64,000 nucleotides of DNA from Seohaeicola saemankumensis. Lineage in GTDB: Bacteria > Pseudomonadota > Alphaproteobacteria > Rhodobacterales > Rhodobacteraceae. Below are positions 10,663-19,210 of this stretch, in pieces (position 1 is the stretch's first letter; every line of letters starts with the position of its first letter). The position numbers and the translations under genes were made by a program. A model generated the notes under the pieces. That model was not told the DNA's origin and did not search any database. It saw only the letters and a list, made by a program, of their open reading frames with translations. The DNA lies in the NCBI RefSeq assembly GCF_021021435.1, contig NZ_JAINWI010000013.1, forward strand, positions 62,001 to 126,000, read 5' to 3'.

Positions 10663-11325
10663 TCAGGCGTTGGGCACGATCACGATTTCAACGCGACGGT
10701 TCTGGGCGCGGCCCTCGGGCGTCAGGTTCGATGCGATCGGCTGATCCTCACCCGCACCGAACGTGCGGACGCGTCCGGCAGAAACACCGCCGCTGATCAG
10801 GACGCCAGCAACAGCGCCGGCACGACGCTCGGACAGCGCCTGATTATAACTTGCGGCACCGGTATTGTCGGTGTGGCCGACCACCTGAACGGTTGTATTC
10901 GGATAGCTATTCAGGCTGCTTGCGATCGTCCGCAGATCACCCTGCAGATCGGAGCGCAGCGTCGCGCTGTCAGTGGCGAAAAGAATATCCTGCGGCATCG
11001 ACACGATCAGGCGATCACCTGTGTTGGTGATCCGGGCCTGGTTGCCCAGATCGCGGCGCAGTTCCGCTTCCTGCTTGTCCAAATTGTTGCCGACAACGGC
11101 ACCAGTTCCGGCACCCAGAATGCCGCCGATCACGGCCCCGCGTGCACGGTTGTCACTGACGAGCGCACCGGTTGCTGCGCCCAGCATCCCGCCAACAACT
11201 GCACCCTGACGGGTGTTGCGGTTCGGATCGTTGGGATCACCCATCGTTCCGGGTTCGGTGCAGGCTGTCACGGCGACCAGCGAAAGACCTGCCAGCAGCA
11301 GGAAGGGTTTTTGAGCTCGGATCAT
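10663..11325 (-). CDS. OmpA-family lipoprotein with glycine-zipper segment
   Basis: This 220-residue outer-membrane lipoprotein probably tethers the membrane to peptidoglycan. A lipobox VTAC places the lipidated Cys at residue 22. Glycine-zipper repeats (GAVVGGMLGAATGA, GAVIGGILGAGTGAVVG) follow. The C-terminal OmpA domain carries VVGHTDNTGAASYNQALSERRA, which includes the peptidoglycan-binding Asp and Arg. The start is ATG 11325, with AGAGG 6 bases upstream; an upstream ATG would bury the signal. It is monocistronic with a clear terminator. Confidence 0.9.
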   Translation of the reverse strand: MIRAQKPFLLLAGLSLVAVTACTEPGTMGDPNDPNRNTRQGAVVGGMLGAATGALVSDNRARGAVIGGILGAGTGAVVGNNLDKQEAELRRDLGNQARITNTGDRLIVSMPQDILFATDSATLRSDLQGDLRTIASSLNSYPNTTVQVVGHTDNTGAASYNQALSERRAGAVAGVLISGGVSAGRVRTFGAGEDQPIASNLTPEGRAQNRRVEIVIVPNA

Positions 11326-11486
11326 GTTATGCCTCTTGGTTTCGTCCATTCATCGGACCTATAACGCTTATAAAGCATGGATGGTTCCCACCCAAGAGAA
11401 TGAAAACTCCTGTTTGGCAAGAAACCGCCGATTCTCAAGGCATTGTGAAAGCAAATTGTCAGTACTCGCCTTCCGGCTTGACTTGG

Positions 11487-12347
11487 TCATGCTTCGGCAC
11501 GCGCTGCCTCATAGGCCAGCATGGCGCGCTTGACGGGAAGACCCCAATGATAGCCGCCAAGACCGCCTGATTTCCGCAAAGCCCTGTGACACGGGATCAA
11601 CCAACTGACCGGATTGCGCCCTACCGCGGTTCCGACCGCCCTCACAGCGCGCGGGTGGCCTACGGCGCCTGCCAACTCGGAATAGGTTGTGACATGTCCT
11701 GAAGGTATCGCGAGCAACGCTTCCCATACCTTGATCTGGAAGGGGGCCCCGATCAGATGAAGTGCTGTCTCGCCCGTGCCGGCAAAGGCCGAGGTCACCC
11801 ATCCTGCCACGTCTGAGGGCTGCTCGACATAGCGCGCCAAAGGCCAGCGGGCGACCATGTCGGCCATCGCGGCGTCGCGCCCAGTTTCTTCGGAGAACGC
11901 AAGCCCGCACAAGCCGCGGTTTGTCCCCATCGCCAATACCTCGCCAAAGGGGCTGTCAAACCAGCCATAGCGGATCTGCAAGCCTTCGCCACGCTTCGCA
12001 AATTCGCCTGGGCTCATGGCTTCCCAGCGCAAAAAGAGGTCGTGCAGTCTCCCCGAACCTGAAAGGCCGGTGCTTATCGCGGTCTCGAGCGTGGTCATCC
12101 GCCCCGCCAGAAGCGATTTGGCGTGATCGAGTGCAAGATACTGCTGATATCGTTTTGGGGATACGCCGACCCAAGCCGAGAACAGTCGTTGGAAATGGGC
12201 GGCGCTCATCCCCATCTGCGTAGCAAGTTCGTCCAGCGCCAGCGGTTCCTCGGCCAGGTCGATCGCTTCGATCGCGCGGCGCATGACATGGTAGTGATAG
12301 CCGCGATCCTGCTCCGCAGCGGATATAGAAGAGTTGATATCTGTCAT
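11487..12347 (-). CDS. AraC-type HTH / O6-methylguanine-DNA methyltransferase fusion (Ada-like without the N-terminal zinc domain)
   Basis: This 286-residue protein has two parts. Residues 20-110 form an AraC HTH pair (LATQMGMSAAHFQRLFSAWVGVSPKRYQQYLA). The rest is an Ogt-type methyltransferase with the acceptor Cys in WLIPCHRALRKSGGLGGY. It lacks the N-terminal Cys4 domain that makes E. coli Ada methylation-responsive. It therefore probably repairs O6-alkylguanine directly, and its regulation must differ from Ada. GTG and ATG are adjacent at the start; ATG 12347 is chosen. Direct repeats in its upstream region (12391-12439) may be its own operator. Confidence 0.88.
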   Translation of the reverse strand: MTDINSSISAAEQDRGYHYHVMRRAIEAIDLAEEPLALDELATQMGMSAAHFQRLFSAWVGVSPKRYQQYLALDHAKSLLAGRMTTLETAISTGLSGSGRLHDLFLRWEAMSPGEFAKRGEGLQIRYGWFDSPFGEVLAMGTNRGLCGLAFSEETGRDAAMADMVARWPLARYVEQPSDVAGWVTSAFAGTGETALHLIGAPFQIKVWEALLAIPSGHVTTYSELAGAVGHPRAVRAVGTAVGRNPVSWLIPCHRALRKSGGLGGYHWGLPVKRAMLAYEAARAEA

Positions 12348-12390
12348 CACGTCGCTGCTTTCCTTGTTGTTTACAAAGACTAGCGCAGTG

Positions 12391-12439
12391 GGCTGGTGTC
12401 TTTCGACCCGAATATTGCGGTTTAGGCAGGCTGGTGTCT
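12391..12439. repeat. Direct repeat upstream of the AraC-Ogt gene
   Basis: GGCTGGTGTCT occurs at 12391-12401 and again at 12429-12439, 38 bp apart. A partial inverted copy (AGACACC) is at 12502-12508. AraC-family proteins often bind direct repeats, so autoregulation is possible. Chance is not excluded. Confidence 0.35.
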
Positions 12440-12541
12440 ATTGATTGTCCAGGTCCATGATCGCGCCGCGCGGTTGAATCTTTGCTTGATGACCGGGACC
12501 AAGACACCCTGTCGCTTATCGAATTCAGGCACGGGCCTTGG

Positions 12542-13198
12542 TCACGCAGCAAGAAGTTCCCGCAAAGATAATGACTGCGGCATTGTATGACGCAGAAATG
12601 CTGCCTCCGCGCTGGTCAGCGAAGGGCGGGCCAGGCGCCGGTTGCCTTGTGTCAGCGGTGCAGAGGCATCCTTGGGAAGTGCGGCCCCCAGACTGTCCGC
12701 GATGTCCGGACAGGTGCTTTCGACCCATATACCGCCCACCAGTATAAGCTCATGTCGGGCAAGGATTAGATGATGGTATGTCAATTGCCCCAATTCCGGA
12801 TCAGGTCGCGCAATGCGCCTGCGGGTCAGATCGCAGGGGCGGGCCAATGCCTCATCCAGTCCGAAATTCAGTTGAAGCGCATAGTTCATGACCAAGACAC
12901 GGTGGCCTGGTGCCAAGCGTAGCCTGTCCCAAGGTTTAGTGTCGGTATGGTCGCTACGGGGGCCGAGGGTCGCGGGGTCCGGTAGTAGTGGTGCACCATC
13001 GCCTGCGCTGTTGCGTTGCCGGACCAAGCCGCGCAACGGTTGCGCGCCATGGTCGCGCGTGATTACCCTGTCGCCCGCTGCCAGCCATTCGACCGGCAAT
13101 TCGCCATCCGTCGTCATGACCATAGAGCCGGGTCCAAGACCGGACATGCTGTCGTCCACATGACCTGCGGCGCGCAACGCTGTTGTGGTCCGGTCCAT
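12542..13198 (-). CDS. Hint-domain protein (Hedgehog/intein fold), catalytic Cys absent
   Basis: This 218-residue protein opens with a Hint-like block near residues 20-57 (GPGSMVMTTDGELPVEWLAAGDRV, then ITRDHGAQPLRG). RLAPGHRVLV follows near 94 and a long second half near 115-175. Rhodobacterales Hint proteins usually have CFxxGT at the start of the domain. Here Leu-Gly-Pro stands in that place, so self-splicing or cleavage seems lost. GGAGAG precedes the ATG. It is upstream of the AraC-Ogt gene on the same strand (194-bp gap). Its function is unknown. Confidence 0.75.
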   Translation of the reverse strand: MDRTTTALRAAGHVDDSMSGLGPGSMVMTTDGELPVEWLAAGDRVITRDHGAQPLRGLVRQRNSAGDGAPLLPDPATLGPRSDHTDTKPWDRLRLAPGHRVLVMNYALQLNFGLDEALARPCDLTRRRIARPDPELGQLTYHHLILARHELILVGGIWVESTCPDIADSLGAALPKDASAPLTQGNRRLARPSLTSAEAAFLRHTMPQSLSLRELLAA

Positions 13199-13355
13199 TT
13201 TCTCTCCGCTATGCTTTGAAACTTGAACGGGGATACGTCGGATCGGGTTAATCCTCCCTGAAGACTTGCGAAAAAATGTAGCGGTTTTGAACGATCAGGC
13301 GGAACGGTGCCCCGGCCCCCTTGCCCGATAGTGGCAGTCAGGGCATAGACCTAGA

Positions 13356-14000
13356 ATGGTCAAGCAACTCGGTTATCACGACATACGCGCGATATTCACG
13401 CGCTTTCAGGAAAGCGATCCGGAACCGAAAGGGGAACTGGAGCATGTGAACGCCTATACGCTGGTCGTGGCTGTCGCGCTCAGCGCGCAGGCGACCGATA
13501 TCGGTGTGAATCGCGCCACGCGCGCCTTGTTCCAGATTGCCGATACACCGCAAAAAATGCTGGATCTGGGCGAAGAAGGGCTGATCGAGCATATCAAGAC
13601 GATTGGCCTGTTTCGCAACAAGGCCAAGAATGTCATTAAATTGAGCCGAATTCTGGTTGATGACTACGACGGAGAGGTGCCCAATTCCCGTGCGGCTCTT
13701 GAATCGCTGCCCGGTGTGGGGCGAAAAACTGCCAATGTGGTGCTAAACATGTGGTGGGGCATGCCGGCACAGGCGGTCGATACCCATATTTTCCGTGTCG
13801 GCAATCGCACCGGCATCTGCCCTGGCAAGGATGTGAATGTGGTCGAACGTGCGATCGAGGATCATATTCCCGCTGATTTCCAGCATCACGCGCATCACTG
13901 GCTAATCCTGCATGGCCGCTATACCTGTGTTGCCCGTAAACCCAAATGTAATGCCTGCCTGATCCGTGATCTGTGCAGATTCGAGGATAAGACCCCATGA
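13356..14000 (+). CDS. nth: Endonuclease III (DNA glycosylase/AP lyase)
   Basis: This 214-residue bifunctional glycosylase removes oxidised pyrimidines. The helix-hairpin-helix LPGVGRKTANVVL carries the catalytic Lys. The catalytic Asp is in VDTHIFRVGNR. The C-terminal [4Fe-4S] ligands follow the C-x6-C-x2-C-x5-C spacing. The length is normal for the family. It overlaps the adenosine kinase gene by 4 bp (ATGA), so the two are probably co-translated. Confidence 0.95.
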   Translation: MVKQLGYHDIRAIFTRFQESDPEPKGELEHVNAYTLVVAVALSAQATDIGVNRATRALFQIADTPQKMLDLGEEGLIEHIKTIGLFRNKAKNVIKLSRILVDDYDGEVPNSRAALESLPGVGRKTANVVLNMWWGMPAQAVDTHIFRVGNRTGICPGKDVNVVERAIEDHIPADFQHHAHHWLILHGRYTCVARKPKCNACLIRDLCRFEDKTP

Positions 14001-14983
14001 AAACCTATCAGGTTGTCGGCATCGGCAACGCCATTGTCGATGTGATCAGCCAGTCCGATGAGTCATTTCTGGATCTGATGGGCATTCAGAAAGGCATCAT
14101 GCAACTGGTCGAGCGCGAGCGCGGCGAACTGCTGTACGATGCGATGGAAAACCGTCGTCAGGCACCGGGTGGATCGGTGGCCAATACGTTGGCAGGACTG
14201 GGCAATCTGGGTCTTGATACGGCCTTTATCGGGCGTGTGCGCGATGATGCCTTGGGACGGTTCTATGCCGACGAGATGGCCAAGGGCGGAACGGATTTCG
14301 TGAACGATCCTGTGGCGGGAGGGGAGTTGCCCACCTCGCGCAGCATGATTTTTGTCTCGCCGGATGGCGAGCGGTCGATGAATACATATCTGGGGATTTC
14401 CGCTGAGCTTGGGCCGGATGATGTCTCGGACAACGTTGCCGGACGTGCCGCGATCCTTTTTCTCGAAGGGTATCTTTATGACAAGCCCAAAGGCAAAGAG
14501 GCGTTCGAGGCTGCAGCCTCGGCCTGCCGAAAGGGTGGCGGAAAGGCGGGGATTGCGCTCTCCGACCCGTTCTGCGTGGATCGTCACAGGGTAGATTTCC
14601 GGCGTCTGGTCAAGTCGCTGGATTATGTGATCGGCAACGAGCACGAGTGGAAATCGCTCTATCAAACCGACGATCTCGGACGGGCGCTTGAGCAGGCGGC
14701 AGCAGAGTCCGGTTTGATCGTCTGCACGCGTTCGGGCCACGATGTTGTTTTGGTCGAAGGCGATCAGACCGTGGCTGTCCCGGTCAATGAGATCGTGCCG
14801 GTCGATGCGACAGGCGCGGGCGATCAGTTTGCTGCAGGTTTTATCTTTGGGATGGCAACCGGACAGCCGCTTGATGTGTCAGGCCGAATGGGATGCGTCG
14901 CCGCGGCCGAGGTGATCAGCCATTTCGGTGCCCGCCCTGAGGCGGATATGAAGGCCTTGTTCAAACAGGCGGGACTTATCTGA
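13997..14983 (+). CDS. Adenosine kinase (PfkB/ribokinase family)
   Basis: This 328-residue PfkB kinase has the N-terminal substrate motif GNAIVDV, the GG signature APGGSVANTLAGL near residue 57, and the ATP-site/anion-hole motif DATGAGDQFAAGF near residue 263 with the catalytic Asp. Roseobacter proteins of this form are annotated as adenosine kinase (adenosine to AMP), and that is the likeliest role. Another nucleoside or sugar cannot be excluded. It is translationally coupled to nth and converges with the rluA-type gene. Confidence 0.83.
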   Translation: MKTYQVVGIGNAIVDVISQSDESFLDLMGIQKGIMQLVERERGELLYDAMENRRQAPGGSVANTLAGLGNLGLDTAFIGRVRDDALGRFYADEMAKGGTDFVNDPVAGGELPTSRSMIFVSPDGERSMNTYLGISAELGPDDVSDNVAGRAAILFLEGYLYDKPKGKEAFEAAASACRKGGGKAGIALSDPFCVDRHRVDFRRLVKSLDYVIGNEHEWKSLYQTDDLGRALEQAAAESGLIVCTRSGHDVVLVEGDQTVAVPVNEIVPVDATGAGDQFAAGFIFGMATGQPLDVSGRMGCVAAAEVISHFGARPEADMKALFKQAGLI

Positions 14984-15001
14984 CGAGAGAGAGAAGCAGC
15001 C

Positions 15002-15649
15002 TTAAAACGGAACCGGCGCGCGAAAGACCATGCCACGACCGGACTCTGGATGGTTCAAGCGCAACTCTTGGGCATGCAACATCAGACGGGGATGATCCGC
15101 CGCCTGACCGGTCGCATAGATCGAATCGCCAAGGATCACATGCCCCAAAGCCAGCATGTGCACGCGTAGCTGATGCGTGCGCCCTGTGCGCGGCATCAGG
15201 CGCACTCGGGTGGTGCCGTCCTCGTGTCGCAGCACGCGCCAGTCGGTGGTCGCAGGGCGGCCTGTGTCATGGCAGACCATCTGGCGGGGGCGGTTTTCCC
15301 AATCCACGATCAGAGGAAGCTCTACGGTGCCTTCCCGTGGCTCAAGCAAACCATCCAGCCGCGCCTGATAGGTCTTTTTCGTGCGCTTCTCCTCGAACTG
15401 CATGGACAGGTTTCGCTGGGCATGCGGGGTCAGGGCAAAGACGATCAACCCCGATGTATCGCGGTCCAGCCGGTGCACCAGCAAGGCTTCGGGGAAAACG
15501 GCCTGCACCCGTGTGATTAGGCAATCAGCCAGTTCCGGTCCACGACCGGGAACCGACAAAAGGCCGGCCGGCTTGTCCAGAACGACGATCTCGTGATCCT
15601 CGTGCAGGACGGTCAGCGGATCGGTCGGGGGGGAATAGGCGCTTTGCAT
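15002..15649 (-). CDS. RluA-family pseudouridine synthase
   Basis: This 215-residue enzyme has the catalytic Asp in HRLDRDTSGLIVFA and the downstream motif RTGRTHQLRVHM. It lacks an S4 domain and is short, like RluA, which modifies 23S rRNA and some tRNAs. The start is ATG 15649, preceded by GGGAGAGC. Earlier in-frame starts at 15670 and 15787 would lie against or inside the upstream LysE gene. The RNA target cannot be fixed from sequence. Confidence 0.87.
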   Translation of the reverse strand: MQSAYSPPTDPLTVLHEDHEIVVLDKPAGLLSVPGRGPELADCLITRVQAVFPEALLVHRLDRDTSGLIVFALTPHAQRNLSMQFEEKRTKKTYQARLDGLLEPREGTVELPLIVDWENRPRQMVCHDTGRPATTDWRVLRHEDGTTRVRLMPRTGRTHQLRVHMLALGHVILGDSIYATGQAADHPRLMLHAQELRLNHPESGRGMVFRAPVPF

Positions 15650-15680
15650 GCTCTCCCAGTGCCGCATCATCGCGATGTGT

Positions 15681-16310
15681 TCAAGCCCCGCTTGGCGGCG
15701 CAGGGGGCAAGGACAGGCCCAGCAGGATGCCGTAAAGGATGAAACACAAGGCCATGCCGCGCCTGAGCCAGACGTTGAACACGGCACCCAAGGCAGCGCG
15801 GCCCAGACCTGCGCCCAAGGCTGTGTAGGTCACATAGCTTGCCGCCGTGATTAGCAAGGCTGTGGGAAAGATCGTCAACATCTGCAGCGCGATAGGGACA
15901 TCGGGCTGCACGAACTGGCTGAAGGCGGCCAGATAGCCCGCAACGCTCTTGGGATTGATCGTGGCGATCATGAAGGCACGTGTATAGATTGAACCGGCAT
16001 GGGGCATGACGGCTGGTGCAGGCTTGGCCGCATTCAGCCAGCCGCGCAGCCCTAGCCAGATCAGAACGGCGGCTCCAGCTAGCTTGGCGATCCCGAAGGC
16101 TTGCGGCGAGGCTGCGATCAGGGCGGTCACACCCAGCGCCGAAAGGGTTAGAAACAGCGTAGATTGCGTCAGGATGCCCAGCACACCCCACAGGCTGCGG
16201 CCAAAGCCATGTGTCATCCCGTTGGTGATACAATTGACCGCATTCGGACCGGGTGTTGTGACAAACACGACCCAGAACAGGGCAAAAACAGTCCAGCCTT
16301 CAAAACTCAT
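15681..16310 (-). CDS. LysE-family amino-acid exporter
   Basis: This 209-residue inner-membrane protein has about six hydrophobic segments. The family signature TPGPNAVNCITNGMTHGF is at the first loop (near residues 19-36), and NPKSVAGYLAAFSQFV is near the middle. LysE/RhtB proteins export amino acids or derivatives. The substrate is unknown. It is 31 bp upstream of the rluA-type gene on the same strand, so the two are probably one transcript. Confidence 0.88.
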   Translation of the reverse strand: MSFEGWTVFALFWVVFVTTPGPNAVNCITNGMTHGFGRSLWGVLGILTQSTLFLTLSALGVTALIAASPQAFGIAKLAGAAVLIWLGLRGWLNAAKPAPAVMPHAGSIYTRAFMIATINPKSVAGYLAAFSQFVQPDVPIALQMLTIFPTALLITAASYVTYTALGAGLGRAALGAVFNVWLRRGMALCFILYGILLGLSLPPAPPSGA

Positions 16311-16334
16311 AGAGTGACATCCCCGGGCTGCGAG

Positions 16335-16793
16335 TCATTCCGCATGCCCGAAGACATCCGCAAGGATGGATTGAAGCGCCGTTGCATCCTGCGTGGTGAA
16401 AGCGTCCGGTTGGTCGCTGTCGATATCGAAGACACCCACCAGCACGCCGGACCCGTTGAAAACGGGCAATACCAGCTCGGATCTGGTCGAGGACGCGCAG
16501 GCGATGTGGTCCGGAAATGCGTCGACATCGGGCACAAGCTGCACTTGGCCCGTGCGCGCCGCCGCACCGCAGACACCGCGTGAAAACGGAATGACAAGAC
16601 AGCCATGCCCGCCCTGATAAGGCCCGATCTTGAGAAGTTCCGGCGCGGTCACACGGTAGAATCCTGTCCAGTCAAAGCGCGCATCGCTGTGATGCACCTC
16701 GCAGGCGACCGTCGCCATGAGGGCGACGGTGTCGTTTTCACCTTCGGTCAGCGCCGAGATCGTGGCGGCTAGCGTAGTGTAATTGACCCTCAT
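16335..16793 (-). CDS. Free methionine-(R)-sulfoxide reductase (GAF fold, fRMsr)
   Basis: This 152-residue cytosolic enzyme reduces free Met-R-sulfoxide. The single GAF domain carries the three family cysteines: one in GGHGCLVIPF, one in RGVCGAAA and one in DHIACASSTRSE. Their spacing matches E. coli YebR and yeast fRMsr. ATG 16793 follows GAAAGAGAAC; upstream starts would cross an intergenic repeat. It is the first gene of a short minus-strand run with lysE and rluA. Confidence 0.9.
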   Translation of the reverse strand: MRVNYTTLAATISALTEGENDTVALMATVACEVHHSDARFDWTGFYRVTAPELLKIGPYQGGHGCLVIPFSRGVCGAAARTGQVQLVPDVDAFPDHIACASSTRSELVLPVFNGSGVLVGVFDIDSDQPDAFTTQDATALQSILADVFGHAE

Positions 16794-16827
16794 GTTCTCT
16801 CTTTCATAGCAGGTGGGGGGCTTTCCG

Positions 16828-16883
16828 CCCCTTGTCGCCGAACAAGGGCTCGACGTCTCCCCTCGATGATATTTCCTGCAAGA
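16828..16883 (+). repeat. Dispersed intergenic element, copy 1 (hairpin plus TATT-N4-GCAAGA)
   Basis: CCCTTGT (16829-16835) and ACAAGGG (16842-16848) form perfect 7-bp arms. Downstream is TATTTCCTGCAAGA (16870-16883). The same hairpin-then-TATT-N4-GCAAGA layout recurs at 38479-38518 (minus strand), and the core alone recurs near 43302. It lies between the fRMsr and thiolase genes. Confidence 0.55.
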
Positions 16884-16891
16884 AAAAACGT

Positions 16892-18064
16892 TCAGGCCAA
16901 TTCGATCGCAATGGCTGTGCCTTCGCCACCACCGATGCAAATAGCCGCGACGCCGCGTTTAAGTCCGCGCGTCTCCAATGCGTTCAGCAAAGTGACCATG
17001 ATCCGCGCCCCCGAGGCCCCGATCGGATGACCCAGCGCGCAAGCACCGCCGTTTACGTTCAGCTTCTCGCGCGCGATACCCATTTCCTGCATGAAGGCCA
17101 TCGGCACAACGGCAAAAGCCTCGTTCACCTCCCACAGGTCGACATCGGCGACGCTCCATCCGATCTGTTCCAGCAGTTTGCGGGCCGCAGGGACCGGAGC
17201 GGTTGTGAAAAGGCCTGGTGCCTGCGCGTGGCTGGCATGACCAAGGATGCGGGCGCGGACCTTGAGGCCCTGTGCCTGTGCAGCCTCCTCCGAGGCCAGA
17301 ACCAGTGCCGCCGCCCCGTCAGAGATAGACGAGGAATTGGCCGCTGTCACCGTGCCATCCTTGCGAAAGGCCGGTTTGAGTTGCGGTATCTTCTCGGGCT
17401 TGGCTTTGGCGGGCTGTTCATCAGCCTCAACCATGATCTGGCCGCTGCGGGTCGCAAGCGCCACGGGCGTGATCTCGCGGGCGAAGGCACCGGATTTCTG
17501 GGCCTCCAGCGAATTGGACAAGGATGTCAGGGCAAAGTCGTCTTGCGCCTCGCGGGTGAACTGGAAGGTTTCGGCGCAATCCTCGGCAAAGGTGCCCATC
17601 AGGCGGCCCTTGTCATAGGCGTCTTCCAGCCCGTCCAGAAACATGTGGTCGACGACCTGCCCATGCCCGATCCGAGCGCCGCCGCGCATCGCGGGCAGCA
17701 GATAGGGCGCGTTGGACATGCTTTCCATACCGCCTGCGATCATCGTGTCGGTATGGCCAAGCGCGATCTGGTCGAAGGCGATCATCGCGGCTTTCATGCC
17801 TGATCCGCACATCTTGTTGAGGGTGGTCGCGGGCACCTCTTCGCCCAAGCCGCCCGCGAATCCCGCTTGACGCGCGGGCGCCTGCCCTTGTCCGGCGGGC
17901 AGAACGCAGCCCATCAGCACTTCGTCGACGGTGCTGGCGCCGGCGTCGCTCAAGGCCGCCTTGATTGCGGCCCCGCCCAGAACGGCGGCCCCGATTCCAT
18001 CGAATACGCCTTGAAAGCCCCCCATCGGGGTGCGGGCTGCCCCTGCAATCACAACGGTTTTCAT
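16892..18064 (-). CDS. Acetyl-CoA C-acyltransferase (thiolase)
   Basis: This 390-residue thiolase joins or cleaves acyl-CoA units. The nucleophilic Cys86 is in NKMCGSGMKA. The His motif is GHPIGASGAR, and the second Cys376 is in CIGGGEGTA. The length and motifs match acetyl-CoA acetyltransferases of the PhaA/AtoB group. No phaB or phaC lies beside it, so polyhydroxybutyrate versus general acetoacetyl-CoA metabolism cannot be decided. GGGAGACC precedes the ATG. Confidence 0.92.
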   Translation of the reverse strand: MKTVVIAGAARTPMGGFQGVFDGIGAAVLGGAAIKAALSDAGASTVDEVLMGCVLPAGQGQAPARQAGFAGGLGEEVPATTLNKMCGSGMKAAMIAFDQIALGHTDTMIAGGMESMSNAPYLLPAMRGGARIGHGQVVDHMFLDGLEDAYDKGRLMGTFAEDCAETFQFTREAQDDFALTSLSNSLEAQKSGAFAREITPVALATRSGQIMVEADEQPAKAKPEKIPQLKPAFRKDGTVTAANSSSISDGAAALVLASEEAAQAQGLKVRARILGHASHAQAPGLFTTAPVPAARKLLEQIGWSVADVDLWEVNEAFAVVPMAFMQEMGIAREKLNVNGGACALGHPIGASGARIMVTLLNALETRGLKRGVAAICIGGGEGTAIAIELA

Positions 18065-18153
18065 ATCTGGTCTCCCTCTTATCTGCGGCCTCTGAATACG
18101 GGATGGTAAGGAATTCCGTTTAGCCTTGCGAGGTCGAAATTAGAACGGGGTAG

Positions 18154-18498
18154 ATGCAGATGCGACTGATATCGCAGGTCAGGCAAGGGTGGTGTGTTGT
18201 TCTGGTTGAGGAAAGCCGGATCGATGCGGCCGGTGCCATCGCCTTTAAGGAAGCCATGCGACGGGAAACAGACGGGGGGCAGGGTCCGGTCATTCTGGAC
18301 TTGAGCAAGGTCGAATTTGTCGATTCCAGCGGACTTGGCGCTATCGTGGCTGCGATGAAACATCTGGGGGACGCGCGTCGTTTGCACCTGGCAGGGCTTT
18401 TACCCAATGTGGACAGGGTGTTCCGGCTGACGCGGATGGATACAGTTTTTCCCATCCATGCCAATGTCGATGCCGCGATCGACCCTGATGTCTGCTGA
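18154..18498 (+). CDS. STAS-domain anti-anti-sigma factor-like protein
   Basis: This 114-residue single STAS domain has the phosphoacceptor loop VDSSGLGAIV at residues 56-65, with Ser58 as the candidate switch residue. In RsbV-type systems the unphosphorylated form sequesters an anti-sigma kinase. The next gene overlaps it by 11 bp and encodes an HATPase protein, so the two probably form a partner-switch pair. No sigma factor or PP2C phosphatase is seen nearby. Confidence 0.85.
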   Translation: MQMRLISQVRQGWCVVLVEESRIDAAGAIAFKEAMRRETDGGQGPVILDLSKVEFVDSSGLGAIVAAMKHLGDARRLHLAGLLPNVDRVFRLTRMDTVFPIHANVDAAIDPDVC

Positions 18499-19033
18499 AC
18501 GGTTGCCGCGGAATGGTGCCGTGTTGTCAGATCAAGGGCATGAGATCCGGCTGCGCTGCCGGACAAACCCGCCGGATATCCGCGCTACATTACTGGTGTG
18601 GCGGTATAGGTTGGCACAGATTGAACCATGCGAGGATCTTCTGGGGCGGAGCGAGATCGTTTTGGCCGAGATATTGAACAATATTGCGGAACATGGGCGG
18701 GGAGACGGGCAAAAGCAGGGGGAGGGCGACTGGATCGAACTCTGTTGTCACGGATCACCTGAGGGTATCCATATGCTGGTGAAAGACCGTGGCCGCGCCT
18801 TGCCGCAGCACCTTCTGTCGGGTGAGAAATACGTGGCCACCCCACTGGCAGGAGTGGCGCTTGATGATCTTCCCGAGGGAGGATTCGGGTGGTTCATGAT
18901 CCGTGCGCTGTCATGCGACCTTCACTGCCAATGGACGGCAACAGGCAATCTGCTCAGCTTGACGGTGCCACGCAATCACAGCACGGGTGCAGCGGATGGG
19001 CAAACATCGCAGAAAAGCCCCAATCCAACCTGA
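18488..19033 (+). CDS. RsbW-like HATPase (anti-sigma factor / serine kinase-like)
   Basis: This 181-residue GHKL ATPase domain has an N-box (EILNNIAEHG near residues 52-61) and a G-box-like segment (LPEGGFGWFMIRAL near 127-140), as in RsbW and SpoIIAB anti-sigma kinases. ATG 18488 overlaps the STAS stop region; an earlier ATG at 18458 would overlap by 41 bp. The pair probably controls a target by phosphorylating the STAS protein. The target is not in this window. Confidence 0.82.
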   Translation: MSAERLPRNGAVLSDQGHEIRLRCRTNPPDIRATLLVWRYRLAQIEPCEDLLGRSEIVLAEILNNIAEHGRGDGQKQGEGDWIELCCHGSPEGIHMLVKDRGRALPQHLLSGEKYVATPLAGVALDDLPEGGFGWFMIRALSCDLHCQWTATGNLLSLTVPRNHSTGAADGQTSQKSPNPT

Positions 19034-19210
19034 ACATCGCCCGAATCGCGAAGGATAAAGGCCTTTGTAGCTGCATAGCTTCTCCCGGCGTTGCGTTTAA
19101 AATTGCCCCCACCCAGTGCGTAGCGTCGGGAACTTCACCCTCTCCATCAGCTAGTTGGCATTCTTGTGCGCCGCTCCTACTGTGCGTGCAGAACAAACGG
19201 AGGGTTCCCC

